Notes under the pieces: model-generated
Told to the model about the DNA's origin: nothing
Database searches by the model: none
The model's input: only the letters and a program-made list of their open reading frames with translations
Assembly (NCBI RefSeq): GCF_002847825.1
Contig: NZ_PKIZ01000023.1
Span: 1-40,184 of the forward strand
Length of the DNA stretch: 40,184 bases
Source of the DNA: Kytococcus schroeteri
Lineage (GTDB): Bacteria > Actinomycetota > Actinomycetes > Actinomycetales > Dermatophilaceae
Direction: 5' to 3'
Made by a program: the position numbers and the translations under genes
In this document: one piece after another, positions 7,704 to 15,810 of the stretch
How positions within the stretch are numbered: position 1 is the first letter of the stretch
How the letters are laid out: every line of letters begins with the position of its first letter

Positions 7704-9251
7704 GTGATGCGAGGTGACGGACGGCTCAACCACGACCTGCTGCCCGACGAGGCGCTGCCCCAGGACGAGTGCGGGGTGTTCGCCGTCTGGGCCCCCGACG
7801 AGGACGTGGCCACCCTGACCTACTACGGCCTCTACGCGCTGCAGCACCGCGGGCAGGAGTCGGCGGGCATCGCGGTGTCCAACGGGTCGTCGCTGCTGGT
7901 CTACAAGGACATGGGCCTGGTCTCCCAGGTCTTCGACGACAAGGTGCTCGGCCCGATGCGCGGGCACATGGCCATCGGCCACACCCGCTACTCCACCACC
8001 GGCGCCTCGGTGTGGGAGAACGCGCAGCCCACCCTGGCCGGCACCGACGACCGCACCCTGGCGCTGGCGCACAACGGCAACATCATCAACTCCGCCGAGA
8101 TGCTCGACCGCCTCACCGAGATGCTCGACGGCGACGTGAGCCGCGCCGCCGGCGAGCTCGGCCGCGGCAGCACCACCGACACCGCCATCCTCTCGGCACT
8201 GCTCGCCACCGGCGAGGGCTCCGTCATCGACCGCGCGATGCGGGTGCTGCCCACCGTGCGCGGCGCCTTCTCGCTGGTCTTCCTCGACGAGAACCGCCTC
8301 TACGCCGCCCGTGACCCGCAGGGCGTCCGCCCGCTGGTGATCGGCCGCCTCAGCCGCGGATGGGTGGTGGCCTCCGAGACCGCGGCCCTGGACATCGTGG
8401 GCGCCAGCTACGTCCGCGAGGTGGCCCCCGGTGAGCTCATCGCCATCGACGAGGACGGCATCGACACCCGCTCCTTCGCCGAGCCGGCGCCCAAGGGCTG
8501 CGTGTTCGAGTACGTGTACCTGGCCCGCCCGGACACGCGCATCGCCGGCCGCGAGGTGTACGACGCCCGGGTGGACATGGGCCGTGCCCTGGCGCGCCGG
8601 CACCCGGTGGAGGCCGACATGGTCATGCCGGTGCCCGAGTCGGGCGTGCCCTCGGCCATCGGGTACGCCGAGGAGTCCGGCATCCCCTACGGCTTGGGCC
8701 TGGTGAAGAACTCCTACGTGGGCCGCACCTTCATCGCCCCCACGCAGACCATCCGCCAGCTGGGCATCCGGCTCAAGCTCAACCCGCTCAAGCACGTCAT
8801 CGCCGGCAAGCGCCTGGTGGTGGTGGACGACTCCATCGTGCGCGGCAACACCCAGCGGGCGCTGGTCAAGATGCTCCGCGAGGCCGGCGCCGCCGAGGTG
8901 CACGTGCGCATCAGCTCCCCGCCCGTGCAGTGGCCGTGCTTCTACGGCATCGACTTCGCCACCCGCGCCGAGCTGGCGGCGGCCAACATGTCCGTGGAGG
9001 AGATCTGCGGCTCCATCGGCGCCGACTCGCTGGGGTACGTCGACACCGAGGACATCGTGACGGCCTCCCACCAGCCGGCGGACCGCCTGTGCACCGCCTG
9101 CTTCACCGGCGACTACCCCATCCCGCTGCCCACGGACGGCCGCACCGGCAAGGAGTGGCTCGACCTCGAGCGGGCAGCCCGTTCCACCGACCCGACCACC
9201 GTCGGCACCCAGCAGGTCCGAGACTTCGCCCAGAACCCCGGAAGGCCGTGA
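7704..9251 (+). CDS. purF: Amidophosphoribosyltransferase
   Basis: A 515-aa enzyme making 5-phosphoribosylamine from PRPP and glutamine, the first step of purine synthesis. The N-terminal glutaminase nucleophile is Cys23 (QDECGVF), exposed after removal of a 22-residue propeptide as in Bacillus-type PurF. Glutaminase motifs HRGQESAGI and GHTRYSTTG follow. The PRPP loop is VVVDDSIVRGNTQ. [4Fe-4S] ligand cysteines are present (KGCVFEY, WPCFYG, CTAC), so this is the oxygen-sensitive cluster type. Start choice: GTG 7704 lies 8 nt after GGGAGGA; ATG 7707 is possible; ATG 7695 overlaps the ribosome binding site. It overlaps purM by one base (TGATG). Confidence 0.97.
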   Translation: MMRGDGRLNHDLLPDEALPQDECGVFAVWAPDEDVATLTYYGLYALQHRGQESAGIAVSNGSSLLVYKDMGLVSQVFDDKVLGPMRGHMAIGHTRYSTTGASVWENAQPTLAGTDDRTLALAHNGNIINSAEMLDRLTEMLDGDVSRAAGELGRGSTTDTAILSALLATGEGSVIDRAMRVLPTVRGAFSLVFLDENRLYAARDPQGVRPLVIGRLSRGWVVASETAALDIVGASYVREVAPGELIAIDEDGIDTRSFAEPAPKGCVFEYVYLARPDTRIAGREVYDARVDMGRALARRHPVEADMVMPVPESGVPSAIGYAEESGIPYGLGLVKNSYVGRTFIAPTQTIRQLGIRLKLNPLKHVIAGKRLVVVDDSIVRGNTQRALVKMLREAGAAEVHVRISSPPVQWPCFYGIDFATRAELAAANMSVEEICGSIGADSLGYVDTEDIVTASHQPADRLCTACFTGDYPIPLPTDGRTGKEWLDLERAARSTDPTTVGTQQVRDFAQNPGRP

Positions 9252-10387
9252 TGACCGAGCAGCCCACCCCCCAGCCGACCACCGGCATCACCTACGCCTC
9301 GGCGGGCGTGGACACCGAGGCCGGTGACCGCGCCGTGGAGCTCATGAAGGCCTCCGTGGCCCGCGCCACCCGCCCCGAGGTGGTGGGCGGGCTCGGTGGC
9401 TTCGCCGGACTCTTCGACGCCTCCGCCCTGCGCGGGATGGAGCGCCCGCTGCTCACCACCTCCACCGACGGGGTGGGCACCAAGATCGCCATCGCCCGGG
9501 CGCTGGACGTGCACGACACCATCGGTCAGGACCTCGTGGCGATGGTGGTGGACGACATCGTGGTGTGCGGCGCCGAGCCGCTGTTCATGACCGACTACAT
9601 CGCCACCGGTTCGGTGGAGCCCGAGCGCATCGCGGCGATCGTCTCCGGCATCGCGCGGGGCTGCGAGCTGGCCGGCGTGGCGCTGGTGGGCGGCGAAACC
9701 GCCGAGCACCCGGGTCTCATGGCACCCGACGAGTACGACCTGGCCGGCGCCGCGACCGGTGTGGTGGACGCTGCCGACGTGCTCGGCCCGGATCGCGTGC
9801 GGGAGGGCGACGCGGTGCTCTGCATCGCCTCCTCGGGCCTGCACTCCAACGGCTTCTCCCTGGTGCGCCGCGTGGTGGAGCACGCCGGGCTGCGGCTCGA
9901 GGACGAGGTGCCCCAGTTCGGGCGCACGCTCGGCGAGGAGCTGCTGGAACCCACCCGCATCTACACGCTGCCGCTGCTGGAGCTGGTGCGCGCCACCGAG
10001 GTGCACGCACTGAGCCACGTCACCGGCGGGGGCCTGGCGGCCAACCTGGCCCGCGTGCTGCCGCAGGGCGTTTTCGCCGCGCTGGACCGCTCCACCTGGT
10101 CGCCGGCGCCGGTCTTCGAGGCCATCCGGGCCTGGGGGGGTGTGGCCCGGGCCGACCTGGAGAAGACCCTCAACCAGGGCGTCGGCTTCGTGGCCGTGCT
10201 GCCGCAGGACTCCGTGGACGAGGCAGTGCGCATCCTGGGGCGCCACGGCATGGACGCGTGGGTGGCCGGCGAGGTGCACGGCTCGGCCGAGGCGGGGCTG
10301 GGTGCGCGTGCCACGGCCGCGGACTGGGTGACCGAGGCCAAGGGCGTGGCCGGCGGTGCAGCGGCCCTGGTGGGCGAGCACGCCTGA
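9251..10387 (+). CDS. purM: Phosphoribosylformylglycinamidine cyclo-ligase (AIR synthetase)
   Basis: A 378-aa enzyme closing the imidazole ring with ATP in purine synthesis, giving aminoimidazole ribotide. Motifs: the N-terminal TYASAGVDTEAGDRAV, glycine-rich GGLGGFAGLF, TSTDGVGTKIAIA (the ATP-binding signature of the PurM/PurL superfamily), ALVGGETAEHPG, SSGLHSNGFSLVR and HVTGGGLAANLARVLP. Its ATG overlaps the purF stop, so the two are translationally coupled. Length is slightly above the usual 345-350 because of a C-terminal tail (EAKGVAGGAAALVGEHA). A strong terminator follows 9 bp after the stop. Confidence 0.97.
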   Translation: MTEQPTPQPTTGITYASAGVDTEAGDRAVELMKASVARATRPEVVGGLGGFAGLFDASALRGMERPLLTTSTDGVGTKIAIARALDVHDTIGQDLVAMVVDDIVVCGAEPLFMTDYIATGSVEPERIAAIVSGIARGCELAGVALVGGETAEHPGLMAPDEYDLAGAATGVVDAADVLGPDRVREGDAVLCIASSGLHSNGFSLVRRVVEHAGLRLEDEVPQFGRTLGEELLEPTRIYTLPLLELVRATEVHALSHVTGGGLAANLARVLPQGVFAALDRSTWSPAPVFEAIRAWGGVARADLEKTLNQGVGFVAVLPQDSVDEAVRILGRHGMDAWVAGEVHGSAEAGLGARATAADWVTEAKGVAGGAAALVGEHA

Positions 10388-10396
10388 CCGCCCCGC

Positions 10397-10448
10397 CCCG
10401 TGCACCGAGGCCGTCACCCCGCGTGGGGTGACGGCCTCGGCGCACGGG
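10397..10448. terminator. Terminator hairpin after purM
   Basis: Arms 10397-10420 and 10425-10448 (24 bp, one mismatch) with a GCGT loop. Placed between converging purM and the DUF3073 gene. There is no U-tract, which is normal in high-GC actinobacteria. Confidence 0.85.
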
Positions 10449-10458
10449 GCCTCCCGGA

Positions 10459-10495
10459 CGCGCGAACGCCCCCGGGTCACGGGGGCGTTCGCGCG
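10459..10495. terminator. Second terminator hairpin, after the DUF3073 gene
   Basis: Perfect 16-bp arms at 10459-10474 and 10480-10495 around GGTCA. It lies 16 bp past the DUF3073 stop on the minus strand, back to back with the purM terminator. Confidence 0.85.
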
Positions 10496-10511
10496 TCGCG
10501 GTGAGGGGGAC

Positions 10512-10706
10512 TCAGCGGCCGGTGTCCGACCAGCTGTCGTCGTCGTCCTCGTCCTCGGAGAAACCGGAGTACCCGTCACGCGAGGACTCGCGGTCCGACG
10601 AGGCGCGCAACTCCCTCTCCAGCGCGCTCAGGTCGGTGTCGGGGGAGTAGTACTTCAACTCCCGAGCAACCTTGGTCTGCTTTGCCTTGGCTCGGCCGCG
10701 CCCCAT
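10512..10706 (-). CDS. DUF3073 family protein
   Basis: A 64-aa hydrophilic protein: MGRGRAKAKQTKVARELKYYSPDTDLSALERELR followed by an acidic Ser/Asp tail. This is the DUF3073 signature, an actinobacterial family found next to purM (Rv0810c in M. tuberculosis, by memory). Function is unknown; the basic N-terminus and acidic C-terminus suggest nucleic acid or ribosome contact, but that is inference. It is transcribed alone from a promoter near 10833-10860, giving a leader of about 120 nt, and has its own terminator. Confidence 0.93.
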   Translation of the reverse strand: MGRGRAKAKQTKVARELKYYSPDTDLSALERELRASSDRESSRDGYSGFSEDEDDDDSWSDTGR

Positions 10707-10900
10707 GGCGTGACCCCCTAACCGGTCTGGCGGAGCGGCATCGCCGTGAGCACGTGAATCGCGTGGCGTCCTCGGCCTGGGAAGAGCTCTGGCGTCACGC
10801 GATCAGGTGCGAGGCGTAGCGGCCCCGGGGTTTGTATATGTCGTGTCGCAGAGTTTACAACAGACGGTCCCAGAGGGGGCTGAGGGTCGGCCTCCGAGCG
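10707..10900 (-). promoter_or_regulatory. Leader and promoter region of the DUF3073 gene
   Basis: On the minus strand TTGTAA (10860-10855) and TATACA (10838-10833) with a 16-bp spacer form a plausible promoter in an unusually AT-rich spot. The resulting leader of roughly 120 nt contains an imperfect inverted repeat, ATCGCGTGGCG at 10758-10768 with CGTCACGCGAT at 10793-10803 (one mismatch). No known riboswitch is recognised and no gene is seen here. Confidence 0.45.
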
Positions 10901-11116
10901 TCAGGGGCGCGGGGTGGGCACGGTGTTGGCGAGGATCTCGCTCAGCGGCCACGCGGCGATGAGCACCAGCGTCACGAGCATCCCCAGCAGCACGAACAGT
11001 AGGGCGTGCACGGCGGGGCTGAACCTGTGCTTCTTGATGCCCTCGTCGTCGGAGAGGTCCGTGGCCGTTGCGGGCGCGGCGGAGGAGGTGGCGGTGGCCA
11101 CGACGTTGTCAGACAT
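10901..11116 (-). CDS. Small single-pass membrane protein, unknown function
   Basis: A 71-aa protein: Ala/Thr/Ser-rich N-terminus, a basic stretch GIKKHRFSP, one strong transmembrane helix (about 37-58, HALLFVLLGMLVTLVLIAAW) and a short tail ending TVPTPRP. The positive charges before the helix predict a cytosolic N-terminus. It belongs to no family that I recognise. The ATG at 11116 has AACACT 7 nt upstream, a possible -10 of a leaderless transcript. Confidence 0.6.
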   Translation of the reverse strand: MSDNVVATATSSAAPATATDLSDDEGIKKHRFSPAVHALLFVLLGMLVTLVLIAAWPLSEILANTVPTPRP

Positions 11117-11205
11117 GCCGTGCAGTGTTCCACGGCCAGGCCGGGCCGGTACAGGTCCAGAAGGTCACAGGTCGAGAACGATTGGGCCCGTACCGGCCGG
11201 GGAGG

Positions 11206-11838
11206 TCAGCGGCGGCGTGCGAGGGCCAGACCGCCACCCACGAGCACCAGGGCCGCGACGCCCAGGCCCACCCAGAGCGCCGTGCCCGGGCCGTCCTGGC
11301 CGCCCTCCTCGGGGGCGCCGTCGTCCTGCGTCGCCCCGGCCTCGGGCGAGGTGGTGGTGTCGCCCGAGGGGGCTGCCTCGGTCGGGGTCTCCCCGGACGA
11401 GGGGGCCTCGGAGGCCCCACCTGTGGGAGCCGCCGAGCCCGAGGGCGCGGCGGACGAACCGCCCCCGGTGCCCACGGTGAACTCGGTGGTCCCGGAGATC
11501 GGGTGCCCGTCGGAGGAGACCACGCGCCAGGTGGCCGTGTAGGTGCCCTCGCCCAGGTCGCCCGGCAGCTCCATGCTGGCGGTGGGGCCGTCGATCTGCG
11601 GCGCGCCCTCGGCCACCACCTGGCCGTCCTGGTCCGTCACGGAGACCTTGGCCCCCACCTTCTGGATGGTGTCGCTGTAGGTCAGGTCGAGCGACTCCGG
11701 GGCGCTGCTGAGGGTCTCACCGGCGGCGGGCTCGGACCCCTCCAGCACGTCGTGCGCCGACGCGGGTGCGGCCGTGAGGCAGAGGGCGAGGGTGGCACCG
11801 GCCACCATGCGGACGAGGGAGGTGTGGCTGAAACGCAT
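11206..11838 (-). CDS. copC: CopC-domain copper-resistance protein, membrane anchored
   Basis: A 210-aa exported protein. The signal peptide ends at PASA, so the mature protein begins HDVL; an N-terminal histidine is the usual Cu(II) ligand of CopC. The single CopC domain (about 29-122) ends with SSDGHPISGTTEFTVG, which carries the conserved Asp and His ligands. A Ser/Ala/Gly/Glu-rich linker (about 123-180) leads to a C-terminal helix (TALWVGLGVAALVLVGGGLAL) and RRR, anchoring it outside the membrane. No CopD or YcnI gene is adjacent, unlike many copper loci. A palindrome overlaps the -10 region. Confidence 0.9.
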   Translation of the reverse strand: MRFSHTSLVRMVAGATLALCLTAAPASAHDVLEGSEPAAGETLSSAPESLDLTYSDTIQKVGAKVSVTDQDGQVVAEGAPQIDGPTASMELPGDLGEGTYTATWRVVSSDGHPISGTTEFTVGTGGGSSAAPSGSAAPTGGASEAPSSGETPTEAAPSGDTTTSPEAGATQDDGAPEEGGQDGPGTALWVGLGVAALVLVGGGLALARRR

Positions 11839-11844
11839 GGCGCC

Positions 11845-11863
11845 ATCGTAGGGTGTTCTACGA
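11845..11863 (-). promoter_or_regulatory. copC -10 element with overlapping palindromic operator
   Basis: On the minus strand TACGAT lies 6 nt before the copC ATG, giving a leaderless promoter. It overlaps TCGTAG-GGTGTT-CTACGA (11846-11863), a perfect 6+6 inverted repeat placed where a repressor would block polymerase. The regulator is unknown. Confidence 0.45.
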
Positions 11864-11908
11864 CTCGGCGTAGTGGGTGGGTGGCGGGGCGTGCCGCTCG
11901 GCCGCGCC

Positions 11909-11914
11909 TACCCT
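11909..11914 (+). promoter_or_regulatory. -10 element (TACCCT), leaderless start of YigZ gene
   Basis: TACCCT, then GTGCGC, then ATG at 11921. No Shine-Dalgarno is present, so a leaderless mRNA is likely. Confidence 0.45.
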
Positions 11915-11920
11915 GTGCGC

Positions 11921-12553
11921 ATGTCCGTGACCTCCTACCGCACGCTAGCGGCCGACGCCCACGGGGAGATCGAGGAGAAGCACTCGGTCTTCCGCTGCCG
12001 CATCGCCCCCACGTCCGACGAGGCGGCCGCGCGTGCCGTCATCGAGGCCGAGCGACGGACCCACCACGACGCGCGGCACCACTGCAGCGCCTTCGTGCTG
12101 GGCCCCGACGGACGCATCGAGCGCTCCAACGACGACGGGGAGCCCGCCGGCACCGCCGGGACACCCATGCTCGACGTGCTGCGCGGCTCGGGCTACCGCG
12201 ACGTCACCGCCGTGGTGACCCGCTGGTTCGGTGGCACCAAGCTGGGCGCGGGCGGCCTGGTGCGCGCCTACGGCGACGCGGTGCGTGCTGCGCTCGAGGA
12301 GGCGCGTCCCCGGGAGCGCCACCTGGTGCGCCTGCACTCCCTGGCCGTCGCGCACGCGGACGTCGGCCGCATCGAGAACGACCTGCGCGCCGCCGGGTTC
12401 GTGGTGACCGGCACCGACTACGCCGAGCGGGCCACCCTCCACGTCGCTGTGCCCCCGGCGCAGCAGGACGCCCTCACCACGCTGGTGGCCGCGACCACCG
12501 CCGGTGAGGGCGTCCTGGTGCCCGGCGAGGAGGAGTGGGTCGACCTCGCCTGA
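11921..12553 (+). CDS. YigZ/IMPACT family protein
   Basis: A 210-aa cytosolic protein with the UPF0029/IMPACT N-terminal domain: EKHSVFRCRIAP, ERRTHHDARHHCSAFVLG, SNDDGEPAGTAGTPMLDVL and VVTRWFGGTKLGAGGLVRAYGDA. A C-terminal DUF1949-like alpha/beta domain follows (about 135-205). In eukaryotes IMPACT controls Gcn2 signalling; in bacteria the role is unclear, with ribosome or RNA contact suggested. It converges with the ATP-grasp ligase gene 9 bp downstream. The start is fixed by the leaderless -10. Confidence 0.92.
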   Translation: MSVTSYRTLAADAHGEIEEKHSVFRCRIAPTSDEAAARAVIEAERRTHHDARHHCSAFVLGPDGRIERSNDDGEPAGTAGTPMLDVLRGSGYRDVTAVVTRWFGGTKLGAGGLVRAYGDAVRAALEEARPRERHLVRLHSLAVAHADVGRIENDLRAAGFVVTGTDYAERATLHVAVPPAQQDALTTLVAATTAGEGVLVPGEEEWVDLA

Positions 12554-12562
12554 GCCGCCGGC

Positions 12563-13831
12563 TCAGAAGCCGTGCGAGCTGGGCTTGGGGTAGTACTTGA
12601 GGAACTTGCGCACGTGGTTGGCCATGGCCACCAGCGTGTACCCCTTGCGCCACAGGGAGTCCTTGCGGTTCCACAGCGGGTGGTGGATGCCGTTGCGGGC
12701 CGCCGCGTTCACCCGCTCGCGCAGCGCCGGGTCCAGCACGTAGCGCATGAGGAAGGGCTTGAACAGCACCGTGTAGAGGATCTCGTTCTCCACGCGGACC
12801 GGGGCGTGGGGGCGGTTCTCCACCACGTCGGTCACCACGAACTCCGCCACGTTCGCCCCCGCGGCGGTCACGTAGTAGTTGTTGCGGCCGATGCGGGAGT
12901 TCATCTCCAGGAAGTAGCCGGTGCCGTCCTTCGGGTCCACCTTGACGTCGAAGTTGGCGAAACCCTTGTAGTCCATGTGGTCCAGGAACTTCACCGCCGA
13001 CTCCCACAGGTCCGGCAGGGCCGTGGTGAACATGGCCGCCGGGTTGCCCAGGGCGGTGGGGGAGTGCTCCTCCAGCAGCACGTGGGCGCTGCACAGCAGG
13101 GTGGTCTCGCCGAACTGGTCGCGGTAGGCGGTCACCGAGCGCATGTAGGTGTCGTCGCCGCCGATGAGCTGCTGCACCAGGAACTGGCCGGTGAAGCCGG
13201 CTGCACGCAGCACGCGCACCATGTCGTCGTAGTCCGCCTGGGTGTCCAGGAAGTAGACCTTCTTCTTGCCCGGGAACTTCAGCGTCTCGTACTGGCTGGT
13301 GGTGGCGGGCTTGGCCACCACGGGGAAGGGGCTCTCCACGGCGGGGGCGGTCCAGCCGTCGGCCGCGGCACCGGAGAAGTCCACCACCTGGGTGGCCGGG
13401 TGAGGGATGCCGAGCTCGTCGCAGGCGCGGGCGAACTCCACCTTGTCGCTGATGCGGTCCAGCAGGTCCACGCCCGGCATCGGGATGGTGTAGTACGGCG
13501 CCAGCTCGTCCACGCGCTCCATCACCATGCGCACGATCGTGTCCTGGTTGGTGAGCAGCACCAGCGGGTGGCGGCCGTGGTGCTCCTTGCCGATGCGCAC
13601 CAGCTCGTCGATCGTGTCCTGGGACGTCTTGTCCTCGCCGATGAGGTGGTGGTTGATGATGTCCGAGCGCATCACCGGGCCGGTCTCCACGCGGGAGACG
13701 ACCGTGGGCACCGTGCCGTAGCGGTCGTTGAAGGCGCGCGCCAGGGCGTAGACGCCGATGTCGCCGCCGACCATCACCAGGTCGAAGGCCGGGGTGGTGC
13801 CGGGGGCGGGCTGGGCGGAGGTCTCGGACAC
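12563..13831 (-). CDS. ATP-grasp carboxylate-amine ligase, D-aspartate ligase (Asl) like
   Basis: A 422-aa ATP-grasp enzyme. It resembles Enterococcus faecium Asl(fm), which joins D-aspartate to the lysine of the peptidoglycan precursor: an N-terminal domain with VYALARAFND, then VVAKPATTSQYETLKFPGKK (ATP lysine region), QQLIGGDDTYMRS, KFLDHMDYKGFANFDVKVDP and the metal-binding FLEMNSRIGRNNYYVTAAG. The likely role is addition of an acidic amino acid to the cell-wall cross-bridge, which fits actinobacteria with A4-type peptidoglycan. Aspartate against glutamate cannot be decided. GTG start at 13831 follows AAGGAG. The gene is monocistronic, converging with the YigZ gene. Confidence 0.8.
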   Translation of the reverse strand: MSETSAQPAPGTTPAFDLVMVGGDIGVYALARAFNDRYGTVPTVVSRVETGPVMRSDIINHHLIGEDKTSQDTIDELVRIGKEHHGRHPLVLLTNQDTIVRMVMERVDELAPYYTIPMPGVDLLDRISDKVEFARACDELGIPHPATQVVDFSGAAADGWTAPAVESPFPVVAKPATTSQYETLKFPGKKKVYFLDTQADYDDMVRVLRAAGFTGQFLVQQLIGGDDTYMRSVTAYRDQFGETTLLCSAHVLLEEHSPTALGNPAAMFTTALPDLWESAVKFLDHMDYKGFANFDVKVDPKDGTGYFLEMNSRIGRNNYYVTAAGANVAEFVVTDVVENRPHAPVRVENEILYTVLFKPFLMRYVLDPALRERVNAAARNGIHHPLWNRKDSLWRKGYTLVAMANHVRKFLKYYPKPSSHGF

Positions 13832-13931
13832 GTGCTCTCCTTGCGTCGGGTGCTCGATCGATCCTATGCGGGGCGTGGCCGGCGCACACGATGGCGCGCG
13901 AGGCCGTGCGTCGCGGGGCCTGAGCCTCCTG

Positions 13932-13985
13932 CCCGCACGACGGCGCCCCGCCCACCATCAGGTGGACGGGGCGCCGTCGTGCGGG
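13932..13985. terminator. Terminator hairpin downstream of lpdA
   Basis: Perfect 19-bp outer arms at 13932-13950 and 13967-13985; the inner CCACC/GGTGG extends the stem around ATCA with one mismatch. It begins 4 bp after the lpdA stop on the minus strand. The remainder of 13832-13931 shows only the AAGGAG of the ligase gene. Confidence 0.88.
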
Positions 13986-13988
13986 GTG

Positions 13989-15383
13989 TCAGAGGTTGAT
14001 CATGTGCCCCTCGATGCCGTGCATGGCCTCCTTGAGGGCCTCGCTCAGCGTCGGGTGGGCGAAGACCACGCGGGACATCTCCGCGGCGGTCAGGTCCCAG
14101 GTGGCGGCGGTGACCGCGGCCGGCAGCAACTCGGTGACGTGCGGGCCGATCATGTGCACGCCGATGATCTCGTCGTGCTCGGCGTCGGCCACCACCTTGA
14201 CGAAACCGACGGCCTCGCCCAGCCCCATCGCCTTGCCGTTGGCGGTGAACGGGAACTTGGCCACCTTCACCTCGTGGCCGGCCTCCTTGGCCTGCGCCTC
14301 GGAGAGGCCCATGGAGCCGATCTGCGGGTGGCAGTAGGTGGCGCGCGGGATGTTCTGGAAGTCGATGGTCTGGGTCTCGGCACCGGCGATGGTCTCGGCG
14401 GCCACGATGCCCATGGCCTCGGCCACGTGGGCGAGCATCATCTTGCCGGTGACGTCACCGATGGCGTAGACGTGCTCCACGCTGGTGCGGCCGTACTTGT
14501 CCACCTTGATGGCGCCGCGCTCGGTGGTCTCCACGCCGGTGGCGTCCAGGCCGTAGCCCTCCAGGCGCGGGGCGAAGCCGATGGCCGACAGCATCTTGTC
14601 GGCCTCCAGCACCTCCTCCTTGCCGTTCTTGGAGACGGTGACCTTCACGCCGGAGCCGGTGTCCTCCACGCCCTCCACCTTGGTGCCGGTGAGGACCTTG
14701 ACGCCCAGCTTCTTGTAGTGCTTGGCGAGCTCCTTGGAGATCTCCTCGTCCTCGGTGGGCACCATGCGGTCGGCGAACTCGACGATGGTGACGTCCACGC
14801 CGAAGTTGCTCATGACGTAGGCGAACTCCACACCGATGGCACCGGAACCGGCGATGACGATGGAGCCCGGCAGCTCGGAGTTGAGGATCTGCTCCTCGTA
14901 GGTGACCACGTTGTCGCTGAGCTCCACGCCCGGGAGCATGCGGGTGGTGGCACCGGCGGCGATGATGAGGTCGTCGCAGGTGATCTCCTGCGTGCCGCCG
15001 TCGTTGAGCTCGACGGTCAGGGAGTTGGGGCCGGTGAGGGTGCCCCAGCCGTCCACCTCCGTGACCTTGTTCTTCTTCATGAGGAAGTGGACGCCCTTGA
15101 CGATGCCCTCGGACACCTTGCGGCTGCGCGCGTGGGTGGGGCCGTAGGACATCGTGGCGTCGCCCTCGATGCCGAAGGTCTTCTTCTCGTGGTTCAGGGT
15201 GTGGGCCAGCTCGGCGTTGCGGAGCAGGGCCTTGGAGGGGATGCAGCCGACGTTGAGGCAGACACCACCCCAGTACTTCTTCTCCACCACGGCGACCTTC
15301 TTGCCGAGCTGGGATGCGCGGATGGCGGCGACGTAGCCACCGGGGCCCGCGCCAAGGACAACGACGTCAAAGTGATCGGCCAT
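13989..15383 (-). CDS. lpdA: Dihydrolipoyl dehydrogenase (E3)
   Basis: A 464-aa flavoprotein that reoxidises the lipoyl groups of 2-oxoacid dehydrogenase complexes using NAD+. FAD motif [17 protein letters not shown]; redox disulphide Cys42/Cys47 ([13 protein letters not shown]); NAD-binding [12 protein letters not shown]; second FAD site [17 protein letters not shown]; catalytic His443/Glu448 (HPTLSEA). Length is typical. ATG 15383 starts just before the FAD motif and is preceded at 6 nt by AATACT, so a leaderless transcript is likely. No E1 or E2 gene is adjacent, so this E3 is probably shared by several complexes. Confidence 0.96.
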   Translation of the reverse strand: MADHFDVVVLGAGPGGYVAAIRASQLGKKVAVVEKKYWGGVCLNVGCIPSKALLRNAELAHTLNHEKKTFGIEGDATMSYGPTHARSRKVSEGIVKGVHFLMKKNKVTEVDGWGTLTGPNSLTVELNDGGTQEITCDDLIIAAGATTRMLPGVELSDNVVTYEEQILNSELPGSIVIAGSGAIGVEFAYVMSNFGVDVTIVEFADRMVPTEDEEISKELAKHYKKLGVKVLTGTKVEGVEDTGSGVKVTVSKNGKEEVLEADKMLSAIGFAPRLEGYGLDATGVETTERGAIKVDKYGRTSVEHVYAIGDVTGKMMLAHVAEAMGIVAAETIAGAETQTIDFQNIPRATYCHPQIGSMGLSEAQAKEAGHEVKVAKFPFTANGKAMGLGEAVGFVKVVADAEHDEIIGVHMIGPHVTELLPAAVTAATWDLTAAEMSRVVFAHPTLSEALKEAMHGIEGHMINL

Positions 15384-15389
15384 GGGGCC

Positions 15390-15395
15390 AGTATT
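15390..15395 (-). promoter_or_regulatory. -10-like element (AATACT), leaderless start of lpdA
   Basis: AATACT, then GGCCCC, then the lpdA ATG. There is no Shine-Dalgarno at this start. Confidence 0.38.
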
Positions 15396-15485
15396 GCAAG
15401 CCCACGTGCGCGGGGTGCGCACGCAGGTGGTTGACTGGGCGCTCCCGCCCTGCCGGGCGCCGCACTCGACCCCACGGGAGCCGTC

Positions 15486-15809
15486 ATGGAGCGTCACGCA
15501 CTGTCCGTCACCGCCGAGAACCACCCCGGTGTGCTCACGCAGGTCTGCGGCCTGTTCGCCACCCGCGAGGCCAACATCCAGTACCTCGCCGCCGGTCCCA
15601 CCGACCAGCGCGGCCTCTCGCACATGACCATCGTGGTGCGCGCGGCCGCCCAACTGGACGTGGAGGACCTCGTGGACCACGCCCACAAGGTGCCGCACGT
15701 CACCGCCGTGGACGTGCTCGAGGACGTGGACACCGTCGTCGACGAGCTGCAGGCCATGAACGAGCGCGCCCCCCGCACCGTGGGCAGCCTCACGCAGCGC
15801 GCCTTCTGA
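15486..15809 (+). CDS. ACT-domain protein resembling the IlvN N-terminus only
   Basis: A 107-aa protein. [24 protein letters not shown], then [25 protein letters not shown], matches the N-terminal ACT domain of the acetolactate synthase small subunit IlvN (HTLSVLVENKPGVLARVAGLF as remembered). Full IlvN is about 160-175 aa; here the C-terminal catalytic-subunit-activating domain is missing, and no ilvB is present. ACT domains bind amino acids as allosteric ligands. CGGGAG precedes the ATG. The next gene, a PhzE-like enzyme, begins with GTG one base after the stop, so the two are coupled and this ACT protein may regulate it. That role is inference. Confidence 0.78.
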   Translation: MERHALSVTAENHPGVLTQVCGLFATREANIQYLAAGPTDQRGLSHMTIVVRAAAQLDVEDLVDHAHKVPHVTAVDVLEDVDTVVDELQAMNERAPRTVGSLTQRAF

Positions 15810-15810
15810 G

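Noticed and set aside
11144..11198. Terminator formed by GGCCGGTAC (11144-11152) and GTACCGGCC (11190-11198) downstream of copC
   Set aside because: Only 9 bp of pairing across a 37-nt loop; too weak to list beside the other long-stem terminators.
13758..15434. Long plus-strand frame rich in Gly, His, Val and Leu opposite lpdA
   Set aside because: Shadow frame; it crosses a strong terminator and the ligase gene start.
15486..15809. Complete acetolactate synthase small subunit (ilvN)
   Set aside because: The protein stops after the ACT domain (107 aa), lacks the C-terminal half, and no ilvB or ilvC is adjacent.
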